Program-made: the position numbers and the translations under genes
NCBI RefSeq assembly: GCF_020630935.1
Contig: NZ_JAHDIG010000025.1
Span: 1-57,930 of the forward strand
Source: Bernardetia sp.
Lineage (GTDB): Bacteria > Bacteroidota > Bacteroidia > Cytophagales > Bernardetiaceae
DNA length: 57,930 bases
Direction: 5' to 3'
Shown here: piece by piece, positions 1 through 7,257 of the stretch
Layout: every line of letters starts with the position of its first letter
How positions within the stretch are numbered: position 1 is the stretch's first letter
Notes under the pieces: generated by a model
What the model was told of the DNA's origin: nothing
Database searches by the model: none
What the model saw: only the letters and a program-made list of their open reading frames with translations

Positions 1-71
1 AAATTGAAAATTAATCCCTAATTTACGATTTTGCAACTAAAATCATATAGTGCCAGGATTTTTTTAAAAAT

Positions 72-908
72 ATGAAATACTTAAGCGAAATTTATAAGAG
101 AATTATCAGCCGAGAGCCTTCTCTACTAATTTTCATTTGTCTTATTGGCTCTTTTTTAATGATTGTGGATTCGTTTTTTATAGAAATTAAGCCTTTAGTT
201 GATAATTTCAGAAGTGAAATAGTATTATGCTGTCTTCTGTTCGTTATTGTGCTATCTGTATTAATAGATTTACATAAGAAAAACTATCAAATATACAGAT
301 GGTTGATAGTATTAGTGATCGGAATACTGATTGCTACTCAAGTAATTTTCAATAACGGGAATATCAATGTACTTCATATTGTTCTCTTTGCTGTATTATT
401 ATTAGCAATAAACAAAAGAGCATTCATTAAACTTGTAAAAAATATGCCATCTGTAGGGCTTCCTGCTATGTATATTTTGACAAAAGTGGAGCAAGAAATA
501 GAGCTAGAAAGTAAGCAAATAATAGATAAAAACATTTATGATAGCTATAAAAAAGCCATTAATCATAATAATACAATAGACTTAGCAATAATTGATATAA
601 AGTTTAAAATAAAACAAGAACTCAAAAACTTCTACGACAAACACAATGAAGTAACAACCACAGAACTAAGCAAGTTACTAGAGTTTTTATACCCAAGAAT
701 TGAAGAAAGTTTAGAAGAAAATATTTTTCAGAAATTTTTAGAATTAAAAACAATAAAGGACGAGAATAAAATTCGTTTTTGGGAAATAGGATATGAAATG
801 TTACTGCTAACCAAAAGGTTAGCAGCAGATGATTCTTTAAATGTTCAGAAAGCTCATAAAGATTTTATAGATAAACCAAAAGGGATTGAAATTCAAAAAA
901 ATCCTTAG
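72..908 (+). CDS. Membrane protein, N-terminal half of a nonsense-split VWA gene
   Basis: A 278-residue reading frame with four predicted membrane segments near residues 17-37, 50-67, 76-94 and 99-114, followed by about 160 hydrophilic, lysine/glutamate-rich residues likely in the cytoplasm. I do not recognise the family of this half. It ends at TAG (906-908), but the same frame stays open through the VWA domain downstream, with no spacer and no conventional start codon before position 1038. The simplest reading is one gene of about 570 codons interrupted by a single amber codon. The first ATG at 72 follows an A/T-rich leader. The function of the intact protein cannot be assigned beyond a membrane-anchored VWA protein. 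Confidence 0.7.
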   Translation: MKYLSEIYKRIISREPSLLIFICLIGSFLMIVDSFFIEIKPLVDNFRSEIVLCCLLFVIVLSVLIDLHKKNYQIYRWLIVLVIGILIATQVIFNNGNINVLHIVLFAVLLLAINKRAFIKLVKNMPSVGLPAMYILTKVEQEIELESKQIIDKNIYDSYKKAINHNNTIDLAIIDIKFKIKQELKNFYDKHNEVTTTELSKLLEFLYPRIEESLEENIFQKFLELKTIKDENKIRFWEIGYEMLLLTKRLAADDSLNVQKAHKDFIDKPKGIEIQKNP

Positions 909-1037
909 CCAGAGTTCATCTCAGAAAATGAAATTGTTTGCAAAGTAAGTCTTTTAGATTCTAAAAGGAATCGTTTTCCTTTACAAACCCTAAATGAGAC
1001 ACATTTTGAAGTTTGGGAAGATGGTAAAAAAGTTGAA

Positions 1038-1784
1038 GTGATATCAGTAAAGCCAACTGATGAGCCAATTAAACTTAAAGTATTAATGGTAATAGATTCA
1101 AGTCGCTCCATGTTTTTTGAAGATGACACAAATAATCCTGTAGATAGGTATAAAAATGTAGAAGAAGCAATAGAAAAGCTTACAGTTAATTTAAATAGTT
1201 TATCTAAAATAGATTGGTATATTTCATTACTTTTATTTAAAGTTGATTCTCAATTTGTTTTAGGAGATGGCATTTGGTCTAACAAGACTGAAGATATAAA
1301 GAGGGGACTAAAGAAACATACAAAATTAGTAAATGAGGGTACAGCTATATGGGATACCCTATATAAAGCCGTCAATGTTATTGAGAAGGAAAAAATAGGT
1401 TATAGAGTAATAGTATGTTTGACTGATGGAGAGGACAATAGAGATAGTACAGGAGAAAAATTTCAATTAGTTAAACGTAAAGTTGAAGAAGTAAGTATTC
1501 CAATATACACAGTTGGATATGGTTTAAAATCTAATTTACTAAAAGAAATAGCTGTAGCTTCTAGATATGAGGGAGGAACTAGCAAGTATTATGGAGGGAC
1601 AGATATAGAAGGCATCAAGAAAATGTTTAATGAATTACCAAAATTAGCTTCTCACGCATATAATATAAAATTTAATCGTAAAAAAAAGGACAGTAAGATT
1701 GAAATCATGGTAAAACTCTATGATATCTATGAAAAAGAATACTTTAAGGATAAATTTGAAGTGCCAATAAAGGAGATTAGTTAG
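1038..1784 (+). CDS. VWA domain protein, C-terminal half of the split gene
   Basis: A von Willebrand factor A domain with a complete MIDAS metal site: DSSRS at about residues 18-22, the Thr in EGTAIW and the Asp in LTDGED. The first conventional start is GTG at 1038, but coding sequence clearly extends upstream: codons 909-1037 are open and encode a stretch (DSKRNRF, then HFEVWEDGKKVEV) typical of the strand that precedes the VWA core in 'VWFA-related' proteins. No ATG, GTG or TTG lies in frame between the TAG at 906 and 1038. The fragment alone would lack that strand, so it is probably the 3' half of the gene beginning at 72. VWA domains usually mediate metal-dependent protein contacts; the partner is unknown. 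Confidence 0.75.
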   Translation: MISVKPTDEPIKLKVLMVIDSSRSMFFEDDTNNPVDRYKNVEEAIEKLTVNLNSLSKIDWYISLLLFKVDSQFVLGDGIWSNKTEDIKRGLKKHTKLVNEGTAIWDTLYKAVNVIEKEKIGYRVIVCLTDGEDNRDSTGEKFQLVKRKVEEVSIPIYTVGYGLKSNLLKEIAVASRYEGGTSKYYGGTDIEGIKKMFNELPKLASHAYNIKFNRKKKDSKIEIMVKLYDIYEKEYFKDKFEVPIKEIS

Positions 1785-1827
1785 CCCTAAGTATTTTTCA
1801 ATATATTACTTTATAATGTAAAAAATA

Positions 1828-2550
1828 TCAACTAAACTCAATTTTATACTCTAATCCAATTTGCTCAAAAAAACTTTCTTTCTGATAAAATATTTCCTTC
1901 TGTTCTTCTGTGAGTTCTTTTGCCTTGCCAACCACAACAAAATCTATGGCTTTCTGTGGATTTCCTTTGCCATCACAGACTAAAAAACTAATGATTTCAT
2001 TTTCAAGATTCTCAAATTCTTCAAAATTTTGTTCTTCTAAAAAGACAGAAATAGCAATTTGAGGATAGACAAAATGTTCCTCTCTACGAAGCTGCTTAAA
2101 AAACTGTAAGTGTTGAGAGGTAGGAAAAATAGATTTTATCTTTCCAGAAAATTGTAATGAATTTTTTGTCTTTGCTTTTTTAGCTTGTCTTTTTTCTAAG
2201 GCACCTTTACAACTTTCACACAAATAAGGCACAGGATTTTCCCACGGCTGATATTCATACACTTTTCTGTTAGAGTAGAAATCATTTCTGCGATTGAGAA
2301 AATGAGTAGGTATACCACATAAATCACATTTTGACTTTTTGATATAAGCACGACTATACTGAGCAACCTTATTATGAATCTGACGAGGCTTTAGACGAAA
2401 ATTCAGAGCCAGTTCAGAAAGTGTATAACGAAATTTTTCTTTGGCATCGAAAAGTTCTTGTTCTTCTGTGTTGAGCAGCCAATAACAACGACAAAGTTCT
2501 CTTTCGTCCTCATCTTCGGTCAAATAATCTATTTCAATCTCTGGTAACAT
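1828..2550 (-). CDS. HTH/zinc-ribbon protein with possible degenerate DUF2726-like C-terminus
   Basis: A 240-residue protein I cannot name with confidence. It has an acidic N-terminus, a helix-turn-helix-like stretch near residues 45-70 (SELALNFRLKPRQIHNK), then two CxxC pairs (CDLC and CESC, about 35 residues apart) suggesting a zinc ribbon, followed by a basic linker (KRQAKKAKTK). The last 100 residues resemble in pattern the DUF2726 type of PD-(D/E)XK nuclease fold (hydrophobic strand, FLVCDGKGNP, AIDFVVVG, then KESFFEQIGL), but the acidic catalytic residues expected in that fold look replaced. A nucleic-acid-binding role is an inference. It converges with the VWA gene and starts with ATG at 2550. 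Confidence 0.6.
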   Translation of the reverse strand: MLPEIEIDYLTEDEDERELCRCYWLLNTEEQELFDAKEKFRYTLSELALNFRLKPRQIHNKVAQYSRAYIKKSKCDLCGIPTHFLNRRNDFYSNRKVYEYQPWENPVPYLCESCKGALEKRQAKKAKTKNSLQFSGKIKSIFPTSQHLQFFKQLRREEHFVYPQIAISVFLEEQNFEEFENLENEIISFLVCDGKGNPQKAIDFVVVGKAKELTEEQKEIFYQKESFFEQIGLEYKIEFS

Positions 2551-2611
2551 AAACTAATTATAAGTTTTTAATGATTAGTGATTAATAAATACAAGTAGCT
2601 AGAGTACGAAC

Positions 2612-2650
2612 AGATATTTGTTGTTTTCTGTGTTACAGAACAGGGAAAAG
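2612..2650. repeat. Dispersed hairpin repeat R1, copy A
   Basis: AGATATTTGTTG followed by a palindrome TTCTGT-GTT-ACAGAA and then CAGGGAAAAG. The same arrangement recurs at 26846-26885 and 48916-48954, always between genes. It sits downstream of the ftsA stop codon, outside the probable terminator. Confidence 0.75.
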
Positions 2651-2654
2651 ACTT

Positions 2655-2676
2655 AAATGCAGTCATCAACGAGGAT
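2655..2676. repeat. Dispersed repeat R2, copy A
   Basis: AAATGCAGTCATCAACGAGG followed by AT matches 18 of 22 positions of 33834-33855. It directly follows hairpin repeat R1 copy A. Related sequence lies at 55323-55356. Confidence 0.55.
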
Positions 2677-2712
2677 AAAAAAACAGACTTAAATTTCACT
2701 TTAAATCTGTCT
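2677..2712 (-). terminator. Intrinsic terminator of ftsQA
   Basis: Read on the minus strand, an 11-bp stem (ACAGATTTAAA / TTTAAGTCTGT, one G-U pair, 6-nt loop) runs into a tract of seven U. It lies about 60 bp after the ftsA stop codon and closes the ftsQ-ftsA transcript. Confidence 0.7.
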
Positions 2713-2771
2713 TCATAATTATAAAAATATGAATTGTATTCATTAATCATTAATAACTAACAATTCATCAT

Positions 2772-4106
2772 TTAGTAGGTGCTTTTATCATCAAAATCAT
2801 CAATCAAGAGTTCTTTGGTTTTTTTCAAAATATTAGCAAAAAATCCTCCTGTTGGTTTTGCAGCTTGTTTCTTTACTTCTTGTCCTTGGCTATTAATCTC
2901 ATAACCTACGTCTAATGCCTTATCGTAATCTCTTTGATAAACATCTCTATCATCTAAAGTTCTGAAACCAGCCAACACCAAACCTACACCAGTAGCGTAC
3001 ATCGGATTCTTGACACTTTCAGATTGACTTCTTCCTAAATATTCATTCGGATAACCAATACGAACATCTAAGCCTGTTTTGTATTCAAAAAGTTCTTTCA
3101 AATATTGCAAAAGAGAACCTCCACCCGTCAAGACCACTCCACCAGCCAAACGATTTTTATAGCCCGAACGCACAATCTCTCCATAAACAAGCTCTACAAT
3201 TTCTTCCATTCTCGCCTCAATAATATACGACAAGTTTTTGATAGAAATTTCTTTTGAAGAACGATTGCGAAGCCCTGGGATTGATACAACTTCATTGTCT
3301 GGAGCATCTTTTGCCAAACAGCGTCCGAATTTTACTTTCAAAAGTTCAGCTTGATTTTGCATCACAGCACAGCCTTGCTTTATGTCGGAAGTGATAATAT
3401 TTCCACCAAAAGGAATCACAGAAGTATGACGAATAATTCCATCAATAAAAATGGCTAAATCAGTCGTTCCTCCTCCAATATCCACAATGGCAACACCCGC
3501 TTCTTTTTCTTCTTCACTCAGCACTGAAAGTGCAGATGCCAAAGGCTCAAGAATTAGATTATCAATCTCCAAACCTGCACGCTGCACACATTTTTTAATA
3601 TTTCGAATCGCATTGGTTTGAGCTGTAATGATATGAAAATCAGCTTCTAGCTTTACACCAGCCATTCCGACAGGGTCTTTTATATTTGGTTCATAATCAA
3701 CAGTATAATGTTGTGGCATTACGTGAATTATGTCTGTACCAGGTTCGGTTACGATACGATACATATCGTTGGTTAGGCGATTTACGTCAGAAGGTGTAAT
3801 TTCTCCATCTTTAGAATTTCTTGTAATCCCTCCGTGATGTACCGAACTTTTGATATGCTTACCTGCAATTCCTACATTTACAATACGAAGATTTACGCCC
3901 GAATTGCGCTCGGCTTCCTCAACAGCTTGTGTTATAGCTGCTACTGTTTTATTGATATTACTGATTATTCCTTCTTTCACACCTTCAGAAACGGCTTGTC
4001 CCATTCCCAAAACTTCCAATTTATCGTATTCATTCATTCTGCCTACGATAACACAAATTTTTGTTGTTCCGATGTCTAGTCCTGCTACTATTCTTTGATT
4101 TTGCAT
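2772..4106 (-). CDS. ftsA: Cell division protein FtsA
   Basis: Actin-like ATPase that tethers FtsZ filaments to the membrane and recruits later divisome proteins. 444 residues, near normal length. The nucleotide-binding motifs are visible: DIGTTK at residues 11-16, VDIGGGTTDLA near 208-218 and the adenosine motif LTGGGSLLQ near 327-335. The C-terminus carries a short amphipathic segment (FFANILKKTKELL) suited to membrane binding. It lies 75 bp after ftsQ in the same direction. In most Bacteroidota ftsZ follows directly; here a terminator and an unrelated gene follow instead. The start at ATG 4106 gives the expected N-terminal sheet. Confidence 0.95.
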   Translation of the reverse strand: MQNQRIVAGLDIGTTKICVIVGRMNEYDKLEVLGMGQAVSEGVKEGIISNINKTVAAITQAVEEAERNSGVNLRIVNVGIAGKHIKSSVHHGGITRNSKDGEITPSDVNRLTNDMYRIVTEPGTDIIHVMPQHYTVDYEPNIKDPVGMAGVKLEADFHIITAQTNAIRNIKKCVQRAGLEIDNLILEPLASALSVLSEEEKEAGVAIVDIGGGTTDLAIFIDGIIRHTSVIPFGGNIITSDIKQGCAVMQNQAELLKVKFGRCLAKDAPDNEVVSIPGLRNRSSKEISIKNLSYIIEARMEEIVELVYGEIVRSGYKNRLAGGVVLTGGGSLLQYLKELFEYKTGLDVRIGYPNEYLGRSQSESVKNPMYATGVGLVLAGFRTLDDRDVYQRDYDKALDVGYEINSQGQEVKKQAAKPTGGFFANILKKTKELLIDDFDDKSTY

Positions 4107-4181
4107 ATTTCTTTATGTCGGAATGAATATAGTGTCTTTAAAAAATTACCATATTCATCAATTAATTTTATGTTTTACTAT

Positions 4182-4952
4182 TTATTTACAGACAATCTGA
4201 TTGTCGTATCTAACACTTACCATTTGATAACTTCCCCAGCCTTTCAGAGGAACAACTTTATCATAAAAAGTCTTCAAACGAGCTAGTTTGTCTTCCATAT
4301 TTTCTGGTGTACCTAGCTCAATGAGTTGCTCGCCCACCTGTGGATAAGCTACCAAATTTCCCTTTGTATCTCGCTCTAGCTGCGTAATTTGGGCTTTCCA
4401 AAACGGCTGTTTGTCTATTTCTTTGAGTGCATTTATAAATACTTTTCCCTCTGGCATCTTCCAAAAAGCAGTATCTAAAAGTTCTGTATCACTCTTTTTT
4501 TCACTTGAGAGCAACATTACTCTTGCTGTAAAATTAGGAGAAAGTGGAATTAACTTTCCTGTTTCGGTAATATAAGCACCTTTAGATGTATTTTTGTTCA
4601 AAATTCGTGCAAGAGGCTTTAATTCTTCTACCTCTATACGTAAGACTCCTTTCGAATCTATTGTTACCTGACACTCATCTACAAAGTTATTAGTTTTTAT
4701 GGAGTTTTCAATTTTTTTAGTGTCTATCTCTTTTATTTTGAGGTTGTTTACATCAATTTTGGCATCCTGCCGAACCAATTTCAAAATCTCTACATCTGTC
4801 AGAAAGTGAGAAGTATCTTGAGGATTTTGGGCTGCATTCTTTACTAAAATATGTACATTTTTTACCATCTGTCCACGCTGATAGACTTCTGTAACTGCCA
4901 CAACTACACAGATAGCCAAAACAAACAAAATTATTTTTATAGGGATTTTCAA
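4182..4952 (-). CDS. ftsQ: Cell division protein FtsQ
   Basis: Bitopic divisome protein of 256 residues. It has a short cytoplasmic tail, one membrane segment (about residues 5-21), then a periplasmic POTRA-like region followed by the beta domain. The stretch near residues 70-112 (INTKKIE-like helix, CQVTIDSKGVLRIEVEELKP) matches the start of the FtsQ fold, and ITETGKLIPLSP matches the conserved YVDETG-like region of other FtsQ proteins. It precedes ftsA by 75 bp, the classic order. murC/murG, usually found upstream, are absent; the upstream neighbours are the skp/bamA operon, separated by a terminator. Confidence 0.88.
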   Translation of the reverse strand: MKIPIKIILFVLAICVVVAVTEVYQRGQMVKNVHILVKNAAQNPQDTSHFLTDVEILKLVRQDAKIDVNNLKIKEIDTKKIENSIKTNNFVDECQVTIDSKGVLRIEVEELKPLARILNKNTSKGAYITETGKLIPLSPNFTARVMLLSSEKKSDTELLDTAFWKMPEGKVFINALKEIDKQPFWKAQITQLERDTKGNLVAYPQVGEQLIELGTPENMEDKLARLKTFYDKVVPLKGWGSYQMVSVRYDNQIVCK

Positions 4953-5093
4953 ATCAATTAAAAATTAAAAATTAAAAATTACGAATGAAAAGACCTTTTC
5001 ATCAGTTGATTTATTTTATTCAAATCATATTGTAATTTAGCCATACTAATTCTAATTGTCTAAATTTATCATTTAGTTTTCATCAAAAATACA

Positions 5094-5126
5094 AAAAACC
5101 TTATTCTTTTTCAGAATAAGGTTTTT
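5094..5126 (-). terminator. Terminator of the uppS-bamA-skp operon
   Basis: A perfect 14-bp stem (AAAAACCTTATTCT / AGAATAAGGTTTTT) with a 5-nt loop, followed by a T-run on the minus strand. It begins 24 bp beyond the stop codon of the last skp-like gene. Confidence 0.85.
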
Positions 5127-5149
5127 CAAGAATCAAAAATAAAGATTTT

Positions 5150-5758
5150 TTAGTTCTGTGCTTTCTGTGCAGCTTCCATTTGAGCTTTTAGCTCGTCTTC
5201 TAGCTTCTTGTTAGCAGCAGCTAATTCTTCTGCTGTCATTTTCACGCCTAATTTGTTCAAAACTAAAAGTGTTACATCAATTTGGTCAGTAGAGTAAAGG
5301 AAGTTGTCTTGTCCCATTCCGTCTTGGCTACTCAAAATGAATGTATAACCATTTTCTTTTCCTACTTCTTCGATAGCTGTTTTTACTTTTTTCAAAATAG
5401 GCGTTTGAAGACTCGTTTGCATTTTTTGAAGCTCTCTAGTGTAGAGTTCTTGCTCTTGTTGAAGTTCTTGCTGGAGTTTTTGAAGTTCTGCTGCCTTAGT
5501 TTGAAGTGCAACAGGAGGAATATTTGGGTCTTGACGGTCTTTCTCAAACTTTGCATATTTTGCTTCAAAATCTTTTTGCTTATCTGCTAAAATACCACTA
5601 AGTGCAGCTTCTGTTTTCTTGAGAGAATCTTGCGCTTTTTGATATTCAGGAACGTGAGGCAAAATAAGATAAGCACTTGTATAACCAATCTTTACATTTT
5701 GTGCATTGGCAGCAAAACCAAATGCAAATAGTGTGAGTAGAAGAAATATCTTTTTCAT
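5150..5758 (-). CDS. OmpH/Skp family periplasmic chaperone (third paralogue)
   Basis: Skp-type proteins hold unfolded outer-membrane proteins in the periplasm for the Bam machine. I start the gene at ATG 5758, giving 202 residues with a clean signal peptide (MKKIFLLLTLFAFGFAANAQ). The 22 extra codons upstream would place hydrophilic sequence before the signal. The mature part begins with KIGYTS, the usual Skp strand, then a long glutamine/lysine-rich coiled coil (about residues 50-130) forming the tentacle, and returns to the fold with YTFILSSQDG. A charged tail of about 20 residues (KKLEDELKAQMEAAQKAQ) follows. It is the last gene of a tandem triplet. A TAccTTTG motif upstream (minus strand, 5836-5843) may give it its own promoter. 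Confidence 0.87.
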   Translation of the reverse strand: MKKIFLLLTLFAFGFAANAQNVKIGYTSAYLILPHVPEYQKAQDSLKKTEAALSGILADKQKDFEAKYAKFEKDRQDPNIPPVALQTKAAELQKLQQELQQEQELYTRELQKMQTSLQTPILKKVKTAIEEVGKENGYTFILSSQDGMGQDNFLYSTDQIDVTLLVLNKLGVKMTAEELAAANKKLEDELKAQMEAAQKAQN

Positions 5759-5835
5759 CGTTTGTTTTGTCTTGTATATAGAATTATAGTTTTTCTTTGA
5801 GCTATTGAAATTAGCTGCACTCAAAAATAATTCTG

Positions 5836-5843
5836 CAAAGGTA
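5836..5843 (-). promoter_or_regulatory. Possible -7 box (TAccTTTG) before third skp-like gene
   Basis: Minus-strand TACCTTTG matches the Bacteroidota -7 consensus, 78 bp before the ATG at 5758. I see no TTG at the usual -33 distance, so this is weak. Confidence 0.35.
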
Positions 5844-5890
5844 AGTAATTAATTAATTTTAATTGTTGTAAGGGTCAGAATTGATTTTTA

Positions 5891-6409
5891 TTATTGAAGT
5901 CCTAACTTTTTGATTACTAAGTCTGTAATATCTGTTCCTTCTGCCGAATAAAGAATATAAGCTGTATTTGTACCATCTAATTCATTCAATATCAGAACAT
6001 AATTTCCTTCCTTTCCAACTTCTTTTATGGCTTCACGGATTTTTTCATAGATAGGAAAAAGTAAATCGTTTTGTTTTTTCTGAAAACGCTCTTCTGCTTG
6101 TTTTTCCTGCTCTTGAATTGCAGCATACATGGTTTGAAGTTCTTGTTGTGCAGCTTGTTGTTGTGCTTGATTAGTTACAGTTTTTTCCAACTCTGCTTGT
6201 CTAGCTTGGAGTTTCTGATATTCTCCTTGTAAGTTTTTCTGAATTACTTTTTGTAATCCTTCTAGTTCAGAAGTTGCAGCTTTGTAAGCTGGCATCATAC
6301 TAGCCACAGAATCTACTTGTACATAGCCTATTTTTTGAGCATTTGCTTGTGTATTGATAAAAAATGCAAAAGCAAATAAAAGGCTTAGAGATAAAATTAT
6401 CTTTCTCAT
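5891..6409 (-). CDS. OmpH/Skp family periplasmic chaperone (second paralogue)
   Basis: 172 residues: a signal peptide ending at ANAQ (residues 1-24), the Skp strand KIGYVQVDSV, a glutamine-rich coiled coil (residues about 45-125) and the returning strand NYVLILNELDG. It lacks the charged tail of the third paralogue. It should act as a periplasmic holdase for outer-membrane proteins. It lies 74 bp after the first skp-like gene and about 130 bp before the third, all on the same strand behind bamA. Bacteroidota often carry two such genes here; three is one more than usual in my experience. Confidence 0.9.
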   Translation of the reverse strand: MRKIILSLSLLFAFAFFINTQANAQKIGYVQVDSVASMMPAYKAATSELEGLQKVIQKNLQGEYQKLQARQAELEKTVTNQAQQQAAQQELQTMYAAIQEQEKQAEERFQKKQNDLLFPIYEKIREAIKEVGKEGNYVLILNELDGTNTAYILYSAEGTDITDLVIKKLGLQ

Positions 6410-6483
6410 AATTTGAATAAGTTTTGTTTTAAGTGAGTTTGAAGGGTATTTTTTTATTTGTTGGAGATTTTAAATATTTAAGT

Positions 6484-7062
6484 TTATCCTTTATCGATAG
6501 AAATATTAGGGTCTTGAATACCTAGTTCTTCCAAAACGAAGTCGGTAAAGTTGTATGTCTCATCGTAGAAAAGCATGTGCAAGTCACTAGCTTTGTCAAA
6601 CATAAAATGCAGTTTCTTTTGCAACGAAACAATACGTACAGCTTCCATAATTTTGTCTTGAATCGGACGAATAAGTTCACGCCTTTTCTTAAAAAGAAGT
6701 CCGTTTGCACCAAAAATACTTTCTCTGTATGTAATTAAGTCTGTTTCTTTTTGAGCAATTTCTTTTTGTTTTTCAGCATACATTTCTTCTGTCAAGAGTA
6801 CTCTTTCAGCTTCTAATTTTGTACGACTGTCCAAAATCTCTTGTTGTTTTTTGGCTAGTTCAGCCTTCCACTGCTTGGTCATTTCTTCTAATTCTGAATT
6901 GGCTTGCGAATATTCTGGCAAACGCTCCAATATTTTTTGAGAATCGATATAACCAAAACGCTGAGCAGAAGCTATATTCGGATTTACTAAAGATACTAGC
7001 CCTACCAAAAATAGAGCAGAGACAGCAAAACGAATAGTTGTATTAAAAAAGGTTTTCATCAT
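6484..7062 (-). CDS. OmpH/Skp family periplasmic chaperone (first paralogue)
   Basis: 192 residues, the bamA-proximal member of the triplet. The signal peptide runs to SAQ near residue 34, then RFGYIDSQKILERLPEY, the canonical OmpH opening in this phylum. A charged coiled coil (about residues 55-115) follows and the C-terminal strand LHFMFDKASD returns to the core. It is more lysine/glutamate-rich and less glutamine-rich than its two neighbours, so the three copies have diverged. It is separated from bamA by about 195 bp holding an inverted-repeat element. Confidence 0.9.
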   Translation of the reverse strand: MMKTFFNTTIRFAVSALFLVGLVSLVNPNIASAQRFGYIDSQKILERLPEYSQANSELEEMTKQWKAELAKKQQEILDSRTKLEAERVLLTEEMYAEKQKEIAQKETDLITYRESIFGANGLLFKKRRELIRPIQDKIMEAVRIVSLQKKLHFMFDKASDLHMLFYDETYNFTDFVLEELGIQDPNISIDKG

Positions 7063-7099
7063 ATATAGGGATAAAATTCAAAATCATTGCCAAATTTTT

Positions 7100-7248
7100 C
7101 AGTTACCAGTTATCAATTAGCAGTTATCAGTTTTTAACAGTTATCAAATTTAAAAAAATAAAGTAAGCTCTTTATATCATTCTGAAAAACTTTTATCTAA
7201 CAAAGTCTTCCATTTCGAATTTTATTGGTAATTGATAACTGTTTACTG
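7100..7248. repeat. Inverted-repeat element between bamA and skp genes
   Basis: 7100-7123 (CAGTTACCAGTTATCAATTA then GCAG) recurs in inverted form at 7225-7248, about 20 of 24 positions matching, giving a roughly 149-bp unit with inverted ends. A further CAGTTATCAGT copy lies at 7121-7131. Related 14-mers occur at 48827-48854. Confidence 0.5.
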
Positions 7249-7257
7249 ACGACTGAT

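Noticed and set aside
906-908. Stop-codon reassignment (TAG as sense)
   Set aside because: TAG ends other intact genes here, for example the VWA half at 1782-1784 and pheS-like neighbours use normal stops.
905-1129. A minus-strand frame over the split-gene junction
   Set aside because: It overlaps sequence that encodes the VWA approach strand on the plus strand.
72-2550. A new defence module from the VWA and HTH/zinc-ribbon genes
   Set aside because: The two genes converge, share no operon, and no ATPase, nuclease motif or mobile-element context supports it.
2568-2750. A 60-codon minus-strand frame after ftsA
   Set aside because: It consists of repeats R1 and R2, the ftsQA terminator and ATTAATCATTAATAA runs; no protein-like features.
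3834-4098. Two plus-strand frames inside ftsA
   Set aside because: Antisense to strongly conserved ftsA codons; no domain and no start signals of their own.
7080-7257. CRISPR-like array from the repeated CAGTTATCAGT units
   Set aside because: Units are short, inverted and irregular; no constant spacer length and no cas genes.
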